NCBI RefSeq assembly: GCF_001667925.1
Contig: NZ_LZJR01000086.1
Span: 62,001-126,000, forward strand
Reading direction: 5' to 3'
Length of the DNA: 64,000 nt
Origin: Mycobacterium sp. E2479
GTDB lineage: Bacteria > Actinomycetota > Actinomycetes > Mycobacteriales > Mycobacteriaceae
Below are positions 18,434 through 26,601 of the stretch, piece after piece (position 1 is the stretch's first letter; every line of letters starts with the position of its first letter). The notes under the pieces were generated by a model. The model was not told where the DNA came from and did no database searches. It saw nothing but the letters and a program-made list of their open reading frames with translations. A program made the translations under genes and the position numbers.

Positions 18434-19498
18434 TCAGCCCATCGCCGCGTAGAGGTCGGCCAGCAGGCCCGCGGTGGTACGGAAGTCCATGCACTGGTCG
18501 GTCACGGACTGGCCATAAGTCAGCTCGCCGCCGCCGAGCGATTGGGCGCCGGCCACCAAGAAGCTTTCCAGCATCAGACCGGCGATACCGCGCTCGCCGG
18601 CGGCAAGGCGTGCGGCCACCTCCGCGGTGACCTCGGCCTGTCGCTCATGGTCTTTGGCGGAGTTGGCATGGGAGCAGTCGATCATGACTTGGGTGGAAAG
18701 CCCTGCCTGGCTCAGCAGCTCGATCGCGGCGGTCACCGAGGCGGTGTCGTAATTGGGCCCGGCCGTGCCGCCTCGAAGGATCACGTGACAGTCGGGATTG
18801 CCGACGGTCTCGATGATGGCCGCGCGACCGACGTCGTCGGTACCGAAGAAATGGTGTGCTGCCGCAGCGGCTTTGACGCCGTCGATGGCGACCTGGATGT
18901 TGCCGTCGGTGCCGTTCTTGAACCCGACAGGCATGGACAGGCCGGACGCCAGCTGGCGGTGTACCTGCGACTCGGTGGTCCGGGCGCCGATCGCGCCCCA
19001 GGCGACGGCGTCGGCGATGTACTGCGGGCTGGTGGGCTCCAGGAATTCACATCCCACCGGCAGGCCAACGTCGATGATGTCGAGCAATAGCCCACGCGCA
19101 ATGCGGATTCCACGTTCGACGTCGAAGCTGCCATCCATGTTGGGATCGTTGATCAGTCCCTTCCATCCGATGGTGGTGCGCGGCTTTTCGAAGTAGACCC
19201 GCATCACGATCTTCAGTCGGTCCACGTACTCGGCCGCGATCGGCGCAAGCCGGCGCGCGTAGTCGAGCGCGGCGACGGGATCGTGCACCGAGCAGGGTCC
19301 GACGACCAGTAACAGCCGGTCGTCACCGCCGGCCAGGATCGCCGAGATCTCGTCGCGGTCTCGTTGGACGGCCCGCGCACGTCGAGCCGTCAACGGCATC
19401 TCGGCGCGGATCACGGCCGGAGCCGAGAGTTCGCGAAACGAAACGATGCGATGATCGGACGTATCGGTGGCCGTCTTGTCGCACTTGAGGATGGACAT
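18434..19498 (-). CDS. Class I 3-deoxy-D-arabino-heptulosonate 7-phosphate synthase
   Basis: A 354-residue enzyme of the class I (E. coli AroF/AroG/AroH type) DAHP synthase family. Visible signatures are LLLVVGPCSVHDP, RVYFEKPRTTIGWKGLINDP, GARTTESQVHRQLASGLSMP, GFKNGTDG and MIDCSHANSAKDHE, including metal-ligand Cys and His residues. It condenses phosphoenolpyruvate with erythrose 4-phosphate, the first step to chorismate and hence to both aromatic amino acids and salicylate. The only DAHP synthase I know in M. tuberculosis is class II, so this is probably an additional, differently regulated isozyme. It converges on mbtA with a 39-bp gap. The ATG at 19498 has only an AAAGG about 11 bp upstream. 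A probable attenuator occupies the 200 bp before it. Confidence 0.92.
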   Translation of the reverse strand: MSILKCDKTATDTSDHRIVSFRELSAPAVIRAEMPLTARRARAVQRDRDEISAILAGGDDRLLLVVGPCSVHDPVAALDYARRLAPIAAEYVDRLKIVMRVYFEKPRTTIGWKGLINDPNMDGSFDVERGIRIARGLLLDIIDVGLPVGCEFLEPTSPQYIADAVAWGAIGARTTESQVHRQLASGLSMPVGFKNGTDGNIQVAIDGVKAAAAAHHFFGTDDVGRAAIIETVGNPDCHVILRGGTAGPNYDTASVTAAIELLSQAGLSTQVMIDCSHANSAKDHERQAEVTAEVAARLAAGERGIAGLMLESFLVAGAQSLGGGELTYGQSVTDQCMDFRTTAGLLADLYAAMG

Positions 19499-19569
19499 GG
19501 AGGGTGTGTGCCTTTCTCTGCCGGCTGCCAGGGCACGCCCGCTGATTCCCGATGCCCTGAAAAGCGAAA

Positions 19570-19593
19570 AGCAGCGACCTTGTGGTCACTGCT
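19570..19593 (-). terminator. Intrinsic terminator hairpin of the DAHP synthase leader (attenuator)
   Basis: On the minus strand AGCAGTGACC, loop ACAA, then GGTCGCTGCT form a 10-position stem with one mismatch or G-U pair. It is followed at once by TTTTCGCTTTTC. A stem with a U-rich tail in front of a gene, rather than after one, is typical of a transcription attenuator. It ends about 70 bp before the DAHP synthase ATG and about 30 bp after the leader peptide stop. Confidence 0.75.
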
Positions 19594-19594
19594 G

Positions 19595-19659
19595 GGCTCC
19601 GGGTATCAGTCGTGCGGTTGCGTCAACCAGACGCTGCATCGCCGGCTCCACCCGGAGCC
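19595..19659 (-). promoter_or_regulatory. Long-range RNA pairing in the DAHP synthase leader
   Basis: GGCTCCGGGT (19659 to 19650, minus strand, inside the leader peptide reading frame) is perfectly complementary to ACCCGGAGCC (19604 to 19595). The second segment is one base before the terminator stem. A ribosome stalled at the Tyr-Trp-Arg-Phe codons just upstream would cover the first segment. A local alternative hairpin GGCTCC/GGAGCC also exists within the peptide frame. Which pairing promotes readthrough is inferred, not shown. Confidence 0.6.
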
Positions 19660-19697
19660 ACGATAAAGCGCCAGTACGCGCGCACGCCGATGTTCAC
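19623..19697 (-). CDS. Leader peptide of the DAHP synthase attenuator (24 residues)
   Basis: A GTG-started reading frame of 24 codons and a TGA, beginning MNIGVRAYWRF and ending in a Gly/Ala-rich tail. Tyr, Trp and Phe occur at positions 8, 9 and 11, all three aromatic end products, so stalling would sense scarcity of any of them. No ribosome binding site precedes the GTG; instead a TATCTT -10 hexamer lies 7 bp upstream, as expected for a leaderless mRNA starting at the GTG. It lies about 125 bp upstream of the DAHP synthase and is followed by the terminator hairpin. A comparable aromatic leader (aroR before aroF) is known in Corynebacterium glutamicum. The frame is seen directly; translation and function are inferred. 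Confidence 0.72.
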   Translation of the reverse strand: MNIGVRAYWRFIVAPGGAGDAASG

Positions 19698-19704
19698 GTC
19701 GGCG

Positions 19705-19710
19705 AAGATA
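19705..19710 (-). promoter_or_regulatory. -10 hexamer of the leaderless leader-peptide transcript
   Basis: TATCTT on the minus strand, separated by 7 bp from the leader GTG at 19697. This places the expected transcription start on or next to the start codon. No convincing -35 element is visible, which is usual for mycobacterial promoters. Confidence 0.55.
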
Positions 19711-19861
19711 CCACGCTAAGGCGGGAGCGTTGAGCGCCGGGGTGCGCGCAATCAGCGCAGATCGAGCGCGGCGATCTGATCGAGGAACGCGCGCGCGGGC
19801 GCCGACGCGCTCGCCATACGAAACCGCCCGCAGTCAAGAGCGGACGCACGAAAGGAGAATT

Positions 19862-20227
19862 GTGGCTCACGCCCTCTTCGCGAACGTCATCGCGCCCGAG
19901 GACATCGTTTGGCACGAGACCGATCTCGGTCCGAACTTTTGGATAAGCGACGAGCTGGTCGGCACGGAGTACTCCACGCTGTTCAGCGCGCAGCTGACGA
20001 AGTTCGGCCCCGGTGGCGGATCCGCACCGCATCACCACGACTACAACCACGCGTTCTACTTTTTCAGCGGCACCGGCCGCGTACAGCTTGGTGAGCAGTT
20101 CTGGGAGACCAAGCCGGGTACCGTGGTCAAGGTTGCTGCGAACGTCGTACACAGTCTCGTCAACGCCGGCGCCGACGACCTGGTGTTCCTCGTGGTCTAC
20201 GACCCTCCGCATGTAGCAACGGATTAG
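19862..20227 (+). CDS. Small cupin-domain protein
   Basis: A 121-residue single-domain cupin. The metal-binding motif 1 is visible as GGGSAPHHHDYNHAFYFF and motif 2 as PGTVVKVAANVVHSLVNAG. The reading frame is open further upstream, but I chose the GTG at 19862 because AAAGGAGAA ends 3 bp before it and the cupin fold starts soon after (MAHALFANVIAPEDIVWHET). The substrate is unknown; single cupins of this size include small oxygenases, isomerases and sensor domains. It is convergent with the TetR gene, whose stop codon overlaps its own by 3 bp. No signal peptide is seen. Confidence 0.8.
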   Translation: MAHALFANVIAPEDIVWHETDLGPNFWISDELVGTEYSTLFSAQLTKFGPGGGSAPHHHDYNHAFYFFSGTGRVQLGEQFWETKPGTVVKVAANVVHSLVNAGADDLVFLVVYDPPHVATD

Positions 20228-20841
20228 CCGCCATCGTCTGCGCGCAACGCATCGATCAGTCGGTCCATCACCGCACCGGCGTCCGCGCGGGCCTTACGCT
20301 GATCGTCGGCGCGCGCGATGTAGAGCGTCGCCTCGCGCAGCGCCCCCATGATCGTCAGGGCGGTCGCCTCGACGGGCTGGTGTGGGATGCTGCCGGACTC
20401 GATGGCGTCGGTGAGTAGCCCGGTCACGAATCCGATGTTGTAGCGCTGTCCGATGTCGCTCCAACGTTCCCAACCCAGGATCGCCAACGCCTCGAGCAGC
20501 ACGATGCGCTGGATCTCGGGTTCGGCGCACGCGTCTAACCAAAGACCTGAACAAAGTCGCATGATCTCGACCGGATCGGAGTGCCCCGAGGCCGCGACGG
20601 CCTCCCCCATCCGAGCGGCCATCTCACCCTCCACTCGCTCGAATACCGCCGCGAATAACTCTGTCTTGTCAGCGAAATGGTGGTACAGCGCTCCGCGCGT
20701 CACCCCCGCGTTGCGGACGATCGTTTCCAAGGATGCGTCGGCGAATCCCACCGACGCAAACAACGGCCGGGCGGCACCGATCAACGCATCGCGCGTCTCG
20801 GCCGCACGCTCGGCCTGCGTGCGGCGACCATCCTTCGCCAT
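20224..20841 (-). CDS. TetR family transcriptional regulator
   Basis: A 205-residue TetR regulator. The N-terminal DNA-binding domain (about 10-58) shows RDALIGAARPLFASVGFADA, then SLETIVRNAGVTRGALYHHF and ADKTELFAAVFE, a textbook TetR helix-turn-helix. The C-terminal ligand domain is ordinary. I prefer ATG 20841 (MAKDGRR) over the in-frame TTG one codon upstream; AAAGG lies about 12 bp before it. A palindrome 32 bp upstream shares its core with two palindromes before the divergently placed isomerase-fold gene region at 21.7 kb. It therefore probably controls itself and that gene. Its stop overlaps the stop of the convergent cupin gene. Confidence 0.9.
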   Translation of the reverse strand: MAKDGRRTQAERAAETRDALIGAARPLFASVGFADASLETIVRNAGVTRGALYHHFADKTELFAAVFERVEGEMAARMGEAVAASGHSDPVEIMRLCSGLWLDACAEPEIQRIVLLEALAILGWERWSDIGQRYNIGFVTGLLTDAIESGSIPHQPVEATALTIMGALREATLYIARADDQRKARADAGAVMDRLIDALRADDGG

Positions 20842-20872
20842 CAACCCGTACCTTTCACACCTGCGTATGCAT

Positions 20873-20893
20873 TTTCATACATACCGTATGAAA
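20873..20893. promoter_or_regulatory. Probable TetR operator upstream of tetR
   Basis: TTTCATAC, spacer ATACC, GTATGAAA: a perfect 8-bp inverted repeat 32 bp upstream of the TetR start. Its core ATACATACCGTATG is identical to 14 bp of the operator at 21708-21724, which points to a shared regulator. Confidence 0.75.
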
Positions 20894-20943
20894 GGTCCGC
20901 GACCCTGCTACCGGCCGATGTGGCGTCGCGGTTTGCGGCCGCC

Positions 20944-21690
20944 TCAGAACACCCTGAGCCGGCGAACGATATCCAGCGATGACGGATCACCCTCGGTCTG
21001 CACGCCCAGATCCTCCCATGTGCCGCGCTGGGTGACCCACCGTACAAAGACCTGCGAATCGGTCGTGATACGCGCCGCGACCTCGGGGCGCTCGCCGATA
21101 TGCAGGGTTCGCCCGCACAGCCCGTCGAGGCTTACCTCTACGCTGGCGGGTAAGTCGTTGAGCAGGCGCACATTCTGTTGCGGCAGTGCCGCTTCAATCC
21201 AGTCAAGAGTGGGGGCAAGCCGCAACTCGTCGACGGGCGGGGCTTCTCCCTGCAATGGCCCATCCGGCGGGAAGAGGTCATATCGCACGTGAATGAAGGA
21301 CTCGAAGACAAAGGTCGTCGGCACGACCGAAGCCGGATAGGTCCCGACGTCCCCTATAGGTATGTCGATCTCCTGAGTCTCGATCGCGGCCAGTACCTCC
21401 AGCCCTTGCGCACTGACCGATTCATAGTCGGCCACCACCTCTTTGGGTGTCATCGAACGTCGCGAGGCGACATAGAGATCCGCGGCGCGTTCGGCAGGTA
21501 ATTCACCAGGGCTGGGCAGTGTCGACGGATCGACGGCCAGCCAGAAGCTGCATGCCATGTGCGACAAAAGGTCCTGCACCGACCAGCCGGCGCATCCACT
21601 GTCTTTCTCCCACATCGCATCCGGCAGCTGCGAGCACAGCTCCAAAACGATCTCGCGTTCTTCCACTATGGCGTCGAGCGTGGCACCCAT
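20944..21690 (-). CDS. Mycothiol-dependent maleylpyruvate isomerase-like (DinB-fold) protein
   Basis: A 248-residue protein with the N-terminal pattern of the mycothiol-dependent maleylpyruvate isomerase / DinB-like four-helix family: an MGATLDAIVEER start, then the CAGWSVQDLLSHMACSFW block with the characteristic W and H. Members use mycothiol or bind metal; the exact reaction is unknown here. The frame is open upstream, but that extension would read through two palindromic operators. I therefore chose ATG 21690, with GAAAGGTTGGG upstream. It lies downstream of the malic enzyme on the same strand but has its own promoter region. Probably repressed by the TetR regulator encoded beside it. Confidence 0.78.
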   Translation of the reverse strand: MGATLDAIVEEREIVLELCSQLPDAMWEKDSGCAGWSVQDLLSHMACSFWLAVDPSTLPSPGELPAERAADLYVASRRSMTPKEVVADYESVSAQGLEVLAAIETQEIDIPIGDVGTYPASVVPTTFVFESFIHVRYDLFPPDGPLQGEAPPVDELRLAPTLDWIEAALPQQNVRLLNDLPASVEVSLDGLCGRTLHIGERPEVAARITTDSQVFVRWVTQRGTWEDLGVQTEGDPSSLDIVRRLRVF

Positions 21691-21707
21691 ATAACCCAAC
21701 CTTTCAG

Positions 21708-21724
21708 ATACATACCGTATGTAT
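21708..21724. promoter_or_regulatory. Palindromic operator, copy 2
   Basis: ATACATAC, C, GTATGTAT: perfect 8-bp inverted repeat 17 bp upstream of the isomerase-fold gene start. It shares ATACATACCGTATG with the site before the tetR gene. Confidence 0.75.
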
Positions 21725-21727
21725 GAA

Positions 21728-21742
21728 CATACACACTGTATG
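21728..21742. promoter_or_regulatory. Palindromic operator, copy 3
   Basis: CATACA, CAC, TGTATG: a 6-bp inverted repeat directly adjoining copy 2 and using the same CATAC/GTATG half-sites. The tandem arrangement suggests cooperative repressor binding. Confidence 0.6.
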
Positions 21743-21831
21743 TATGAGGTCAAGAGCTCGGTTGCGGGAAGTAGCGCCGCACGGGACTACGACCTCAAGC
21801 AACGGATCTAAGACCGCTCTGTCAGCCGGCG

Positions 21832-23490
21832 TCACGGCCTCGCTGACGCCGGGTACTCGGGGAGCCAACGCACCGCGGCGATGCGTTCGCTGAGTTCCCC
21901 GTCGCTGCGCGCAGGGGCGACGCCGTCCGCGACGGCTTGCACGGCGACGGCGTGCGCGATCCGGACGGCGACATCGGGCACGTCTGACCATGCGGGCAAC
22001 AGCGGCTGGTCGGGGTCGGTGAGGGCCGGCGAGGCCTCGCCCAAGGTCTCTGCGGCGACCCGCAACATCTCGTCGGTGACCCGGGTCGCCTGAGCCGCGG
22101 TGACGGCGAGCCCCATCGCAGGGAAGATATAGACGTTATTGCATTGGGCTACGGCGTGTTCCGTGCCGTTTCGGTGTAGCGGCGCGAAGGGTGACCCGGT
22201 GGCGATCAGGGCGCGTCCGTCGGTCCAATGGTCCAATTCCGCTGGGTGCGCCTCGGCTCGGCTCGTCGGGTTGGACAGCGGGAAGATGATCGGTCGTTCC
22301 GCCTTGCTTGCCAGTTCGCGCACGATGCTCTCGGTGAAGGCACCCGCCGCGGTCGACAGGCCGAGGAGCACGCCCGCCTCGACATGGTGAACGACATCGG
22401 CGAGCTGCGCGGGCCCTGACAGGCCCCATCCCGCTACACGACCGGCCGGCTGCGCGAACTCGCGCTGGGCACCGGAGAGGTCGGTGCGGTCATCGGTGAG
22501 CAGGCCAACCACGTCGACGACCCAGATGCGCTGTGAGGCAGCCTGTTCGGATAACCCCTCGTTCACCATTTGACGACGAATCATGTCCAGCACCCCGATA
22601 CCGGCCGAGCCGGCGCCCAGCATGACGACCTGTTGCTGAGAAAGCGGACGGCCGGCGACTTTGGCGGCGCCGTGCAACGCGCCGACGGTGACGGCGGCCG
22701 TCCCCTGGATGTCATCGTTGAAGGTGAGCAGTTTGTCGCGGTAGCGGGCCAAGATCGGCAGGGCGTGCGTGGTCGCGAAGTCCTCCCACTGCAGCAGCAC
22801 GTTGGGAAGATGTTTGCGGACGGCGGCGACAAACTTGTCGATGAACGCGTGGTAGTCGTCGTCGCCGACGCGCCGGTGCCGCCAGCCCAGGTATTGGGGA
22901 TCGTCGAGGAGCTCGCTGTTGTCGGTGCCGACGTCGAGCACGATCGGAAGCGTCCGCGCGGGGTCGATGCCACCGATCAGGGTGTAGAGCGACAGCTTTC
23001 CGATCGGAATGCCCATTCCCCCGATGCCCTGGTCACCCAGGCCGAGAATGCGCTGACCATCGGTCACCACGATCACATCGACCTCGCGCTGCGGCCGATT
23101 GTTCAGCACCTCGTCCAGGCAATCACGTTCGGCGTAGGAAACGAACAACCCCCGCGGCCGCCGGTAGATCTCGCTGAAACGCTGGCAGGCCTCACCCACG
23201 GTGGGCGTGTACACGATCGGCAGCGCTTCGGCGATGTGGTCGTGCAACACGCGATAAAACAGGGTCTCATTGCGGTCCTGCAACGCCCGCAGATAAATGT
23301 GTTTATCGAGATCGTCACGCCGAGTAGAGAATTCATGCCAGCAATGCTCGGCTTGCTGCTCGAGCGTCTTCACCGCCGTCGGCAGTAGACCCAGAAGACC
23401 CAGTCGCCGCCGCTCGGCCTCGGTGAAGGCGGTGCCTTTGGTGGTCAACGCATCGAACAGTCTGGCCGGCCCGCGGAGCTCATCGGGCAT
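21832..23490 (-). CDS. mez: NAD-dependent malic enzyme
   Basis: A 552-residue malic enzyme of the large NAD type, close to the roughly 548 residues of M. tuberculosis Mez. Visible are YTPTVGEACQRFSEIYRRPRG, VVTDGQRILGLGDQGIGGMG (malate-binding block), FNDDIQGTAAVTVGAL (metal and catalytic residues), the Rossmann motif VMLGAGSAGIG and IFPLSNPTSRAEA. It decarboxylates malate to pyruvate in the cytosol, linking the TCA cycle to lipid synthesis and gluconeogenesis. I chose ATG 23490 because GGGAGG lies 6 bp upstream; an in-frame TTG two codons earlier would sit on that site. It is apparently monocistronic. Confidence 0.95.
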   Translation of the reverse strand: MPDELRGPARLFDALTTKGTAFTEAERRRLGLLGLLPTAVKTLEQQAEHCWHEFSTRRDDLDKHIYLRALQDRNETLFYRVLHDHIAEALPIVYTPTVGEACQRFSEIYRRPRGLFVSYAERDCLDEVLNNRPQREVDVIVVTDGQRILGLGDQGIGGMGIPIGKLSLYTLIGGIDPARTLPIVLDVGTDNSELLDDPQYLGWRHRRVGDDDYHAFIDKFVAAVRKHLPNVLLQWEDFATTHALPILARYRDKLLTFNDDIQGTAAVTVGALHGAAKVAGRPLSQQQVVMLGAGSAGIGVLDMIRRQMVNEGLSEQAASQRIWVVDVVGLLTDDRTDLSGAQREFAQPAGRVAGWGLSGPAQLADVVHHVEAGVLLGLSTAAGAFTESIVRELASKAERPIIFPLSNPTSRAEAHPAELDHWTDGRALIATGSPFAPLHRNGTEHAVAQCNNVYIFPAMGLAVTAAQATRVTDEMLRVAAETLGEASPALTDPDQPLLPAWSDVPDVAVRIAHAVAVQAVADGVAPARSDGELSERIAAVRWLPEYPASARP

Positions 23491-23745
23491 CGTCAACCTC
23501 CCTTCTCTGGGAATTTCACGGCCAGGCGGAGTATCGAAACCATCATCGACGATCGAGGGTGCTTTGTCTGCGCATAACCGATGTCACCGCGCCACCGCAG
23601 CTGGGCCGCCTGACCCAACGTGAGATCGACGCCAGGACGGCCGTCATGAATGGGCGAGTCGCTGATCGTCATCACGAGAACCACCCGAATGATCGCGAGC
23701 CCCTGACGCGGGCGTGGCATCGCAGCTGGTAGCGTAAGCGGCACT

Positions 23746-24192
23746 GTGAGTTTCAGAGTTGCAAAGCCTTCACGGTGGTCACGACGGCAATCTGCGTCGG
23801 CCATCGTTGCTGCACTGGCCCTACTCGCAGCTGCGTTCGGTTGTGGGGCTTTGCAAGCCGAGACGACAACCGACACGATGCAGCCGGGGGTGGTGGCATC
23901 ATCGGCCGGCACCGTTTCGGACGGGATGCAGCTCACCAACGACTCGGTTCCTGTCCGGCGTCTCGGCGTTGGCCCCAGCGTGAACGATGACAAGGCGTTC
24001 AAAGGCAGCGGGTTAAAGCGGGGTCGGCCAACCACTTTGGCGCTTTCCACGCCACGCTCGCCCGGATCTGCGGTACCGCCGATGACGGGGTTTGTTCGGT
24101 CTCAGCAGCGGCCCGATGGACCCCCGCGCGCGCCGGCATCTACCCGCGTTGAGCAGAACCTTCTGATTCGATTCTGCGTCGCCCGCTGCTGA
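23746..24192 (+). CDS. Possible small lipoprotein, doubtful gene
   Basis: A 148-residue reading frame from a GTG. After a basic start (MSFRVAKPSRWSRRQ) there is a hydrophobic stretch SAIVAALALLAAAFGC that resembles a signal peptide ending at a lipobox-like Cys, though the -3 residue is not the usual Leu. The remainder is low-complexity, rich in Ser, Pro and Thr, with no domain I recognise. There is no clear ribosome site. The malic enzyme gene is divergent, about 250 bp away. It may be a real exported protein or chance in high-GC DNA. Confidence 0.3.
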   Translation: MSFRVAKPSRWSRRQSASAIVAALALLAAAFGCGALQAETTTDTMQPGVVASSAGTVSDGMQLTNDSVPVRRLGVGPSVNDDKAFKGSGLKRGRPTTLALSTPRSPGSAVPPMTGFVRSQQRPDGPPRAPASTRVEQNLLIRFCVARC

Positions 24193-24560
24193 TCAAGCAC
24201 TACGGCTTTTCGGCGAGCTACGCCATGGCGCCAGCTTGAGCGAATAACCGCAATAGGGTTCGCGTGCTCGGCGCAGACTGATCCGCTTGTCATGGCAATT
24301 TGGGTCGACGCGATCTTCGCTATCGAAGCCACATTCGCCCGCAATCGGTTTGCCGGTTCGGCCGAACCCCAAGGCCACGCCGCGAACCGCCAGCGATGTG
24401 GTTCGTCGCGCCGCCTTTGCGCGACGGCTGGGCGATTTCAATCATTCACCACCTGCTCGGACTACTGACCGCATGTTGTGTGCGACGGCACCAACGTCCA
24501 CCGCGATGCCATGAATCGGCGAGGTCAACCAAGACGGGCACCAAGAAATTAGGGATGGAC
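24193..24560. other. Intergenic stretch before the PPE gene
   Basis: About 370 bp without a convincing gene. Frames through it lack a plausible start or domain. The only structure noticed is a perfect 14-bp palindrome GGTTCGGCCGAACC at 24355-24368. AGGGATGG just before the PPE start serves as its ribosome site. Confidence 0.5.
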
Positions 24561-25934
24561 ATGGATTTTGGCGCATTGCCGCCCGAGATCAACTCGGGGC
24601 GGATGTACGTGGGGCCCGGGCCCGCAAGTTTGCTGGCAGCCGCCGCCGGTTGGGAGTCGCTGGCCGCGGAGCTGACTGACGCCACTAGCGGCTACCACAC
24701 CGTAATCGCGGCCCTTACCGACGAGTTTTGGTCTGGACCGGCGTCGATGTCGATGGCGGCCGCGGTAATGCCCTACATCGCCTGGATGACGGCGACCGCC
24801 GAGCAATGCGGGCAGGCGGCAACGCAGGCCACGGCCGCCGCAGCAGCATTCGAAACCGCGTACGCGGTGACGGTGCCACCTCCTCTGATCGCCGCAAACC
24901 GCGCTCGGTTACTGGCATTGATTCAGACAAACATCTTCGGGCAGAACACCCCGGCCATCATGGCGGCCGAGGCCGAGTACGGCGAGATGTGGGCCCAGGA
25001 CGCCGCCGCGATGTACACCTACGCCGCTAATTCCGCTGCGGCATCGAGGCTTTCGCCGGTAGTGCCGCCACCGCAGTCGACCAATCCAGCCGGCCCCGCC
25101 GGACAGCTCGGCGCCGTCACCCATGCAGCAGCCCAGTCCGGTACTGGCGCACAGTCAACGACGACGCAATGGGCCTCGACGGTGCCCCAGACTTTGCAAG
25201 GCCTCTCAACTCCCGGCTCATCCTCGACTGCCGGCTTATCACAGGCGGCGATGGGCACGGGAGCGTCGCTGGGATCCTCGGGAGCCTCCGCCCCACTCAG
25301 CTCACTGTCGGGTGTGACCGGGGCCTCCGGGAAGGGTGCGACCAAGACCGTGAGCAGCGGTGCGGGCGCCGCCTCGGGAGCGGCCTCGGCGCTCGCCGCT
25401 GCCCCCGCGGCGGACGGTGCCGCGGCGGGGCTGGCCTCCGAGGCGGCCGGGTACGGCGCCGACGGCGCCGGTCTGATCGCCGACGGCGGTGGTATCGGGA
25501 TCGACCTCTACGGCCTCGATCTGGACTACCAGGGATTGGCGCTGGACGAAGCGGGCGCCGGGTCCATCTTGGGGGCCGAGGGCGTCCAGGGCATAGCCGG
25601 CTTGGGAGGCACGGGCGCCGCGGCCGGTTTGGGAGGCCTCGAGCCCCTGGCGGGATTGGGTCAGGGCGCCTCGGCGAGCGTGGGCCAAGCCAGTTCGCTG
25701 AGCACCTTGTCCGTACCCCCGAGTTGGGCGACGACGGTTTCGTCGGTCGCCCCGCTTCCGGGGCTCAACAGCGGTGCCATGCCGGGCGGGTGGGCCGTCG
25801 CACCCGGGGCATCGCCGGGCACCGCAGTGTCCAAGCTGCCGTTGGGCGGCATGGTCGGGCGCGAATCGGAGGGAGCGGTTCAGCGCGTCGGCATGCGCGT
25901 CTCGCTCATTCCGCATTCGCCGGTGGGCGGATGA
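24561..25934 (+). CDS. PPE family protein, PPE-SVP subgroup
   Basis: A 457-residue PPE protein. It starts [20 protein letters not shown], the canonical N terminus, and the PPE helical domain runs to about residue 175 with the [11 protein letters not shown] motif near 55. The C-terminal half is Gly/Ala/Ser-rich and holds [10 protein letters not shown], the SVP signature, about 75 residues from the end. PPE proteins are exported by ESX type VII systems, usually as PE-PPE heterodimers, and sit at the cell envelope. No PE or ESX gene is nearby, so the partner must be elsewhere. The frame is open far upstream; ATG 24561 (or 24555, two codons earlier) is chosen by family alignment. Confidence 0.92.
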   Translation: MDFGALPPEINSGRMYVGPGPASLLAAAAGWESLAAELTDATSGYHTVIAALTDEFWSGPASMSMAAAVMPYIAWMTATAEQCGQAATQATAAAAAFETAYAVTVPPPLIAANRARLLALIQTNIFGQNTPAIMAAEAEYGEMWAQDAAAMYTYAANSAAASRLSPVVPPPQSTNPAGPAGQLGAVTHAAAQSGTGAQSTTTQWASTVPQTLQGLSTPGSSSTAGLSQAAMGTGASLGSSGASAPLSSLSGVTGASGKGATKTVSSGAGAASGAASALAAAPAADGAAAGLASEAAGYGADGAGLIADGGGIGIDLYGLDLDYQGLALDEAGAGSILGAEGVQGIAGLGGTGAAAGLGGLEPLAGLGQGASASVGQASSLSTLSVPPSWATTVSSVAPLPGLNSGAMPGGWAVAPGASPGTAVSKLPLGGMVGRESEGAVQRVGMRVSLIPHSPVGG

Positions 25935-26006
25935 CCCGCCCGTGTGAAGGCCGAAGCCGGCGAGAGGTGACCTACCCGGCTGCAGACGCACATGGAGGAG
26001 CAAAAG

Positions 26007-26492
26007 ATGCCCGACCGGGTGTTATCCGCCGAACTGATGCGCCAACACCGCGAAATAGGCACCGCTATCGAATGTTTCATCGACGCACTCGATCGCGGCA
26101 ACCGGCAGCCCGAGCTACTGAGGGCGACGATGGATGCGCTGCGTCGGCACATTTACCTCGAGGAGATCTTCCTGTTCCCGCCGATTCGAAAGGCCGGAAT
26201 AATGATGCCCGTCTTCGTGATGATGCGTGAACACGGCGAGCTGTGGCGGACGATGGAAACCCTCACGCAGCTGCTTGCTGACGGAACAGGCAGCCCGCGG
26301 CTTGAGGACACTTGCGAAGAGCTGCTGGACCGCCTCCACAAGCACAACTTCAACGAGGAGCCGGTCGTATATCTGCATGCCGACTACGATTTTCCGGCGC
26401 CAACGAGCGCGCAGCTGACCCGCTTCGTCGACACGGGCCGCATTCCCGATGGCTGGGTGTGCCAGCAGGCGGGCACGAAACGCACACGGTAA
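26007..26492 (+). CDS. Hemerythrin-like HHE-domain protein (copy 1)
   Basis: A 161-residue protein with the HHE cation-binding pattern: MRQHREIGTAIE (about 9-20), RRHIYLEEIFLFPP (about 45-58), MREHGELW (about 70-77) and HKHNFNEEPVVY (about 107-118). These His and Glu residues would hold a di-iron centre. Hemerythrin-like proteins bind oxygen, nitric oxide or iron. The ATG at 26007 follows GGAGGAG by 6 bp; an ATG 15 bp earlier overlaps that site. The protein is clearly paralogous to the one encoded at 33844, sharing the VFVMMREHGELW and GWVCQQA stretches. It converges on the truncated haemoglobin gene, which fits a gas- or redox-stress role. Confidence 0.88.
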   Translation: MPDRVLSAELMRQHREIGTAIECFIDALDRGNRQPELLRATMDALRRHIYLEEIFLFPPIRKAGIMMPVFVMMREHGELWRTMETLTQLLADGTGSPRLEDTCEELLDRLHKHNFNEEPVVYLHADYDFPAPTSAQLTRFVDTGRIPDGWVCQQAGTKRTR

Positions 26493-26601
26493 CCGGCTAT
26501 TGCGGCTTGCCTTTCGATCCTCGCTGCCTCCACCGAGCCGGTCACCCGGGGCGATACGGCACTTCCCTGACGTTCTCTCTGAGTAGCGCGCTCCATCAGC
26601 C

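Noticed and set aside
20944..21753. Longer start for the isomerase-fold protein at 21753
   Set aside because: The extra residues would be encoded by the two palindromic operators; ATG 21690 has a ribosome site and the family N terminus.
23493..24050. Minus-strand frame of 185 codons upstream of the malic enzyme
   Set aside because: Low-complexity translation, no start signal and no domain; it overlaps the malic enzyme start and is antisense to the doubtful lipoprotein.
24355..24368. 14-bp palindrome GGTTCGGCCGAACC
   Set aside because: Self-complementary GC-rich words this short are common in such DNA, and it is far from a start codon.
24300..24560. N-terminal extension of the PPE protein
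   Set aside because: The translation is arginine-rich nonsense; PPE proteins begin at the [13 protein letters not shown] motif, found at 24561.
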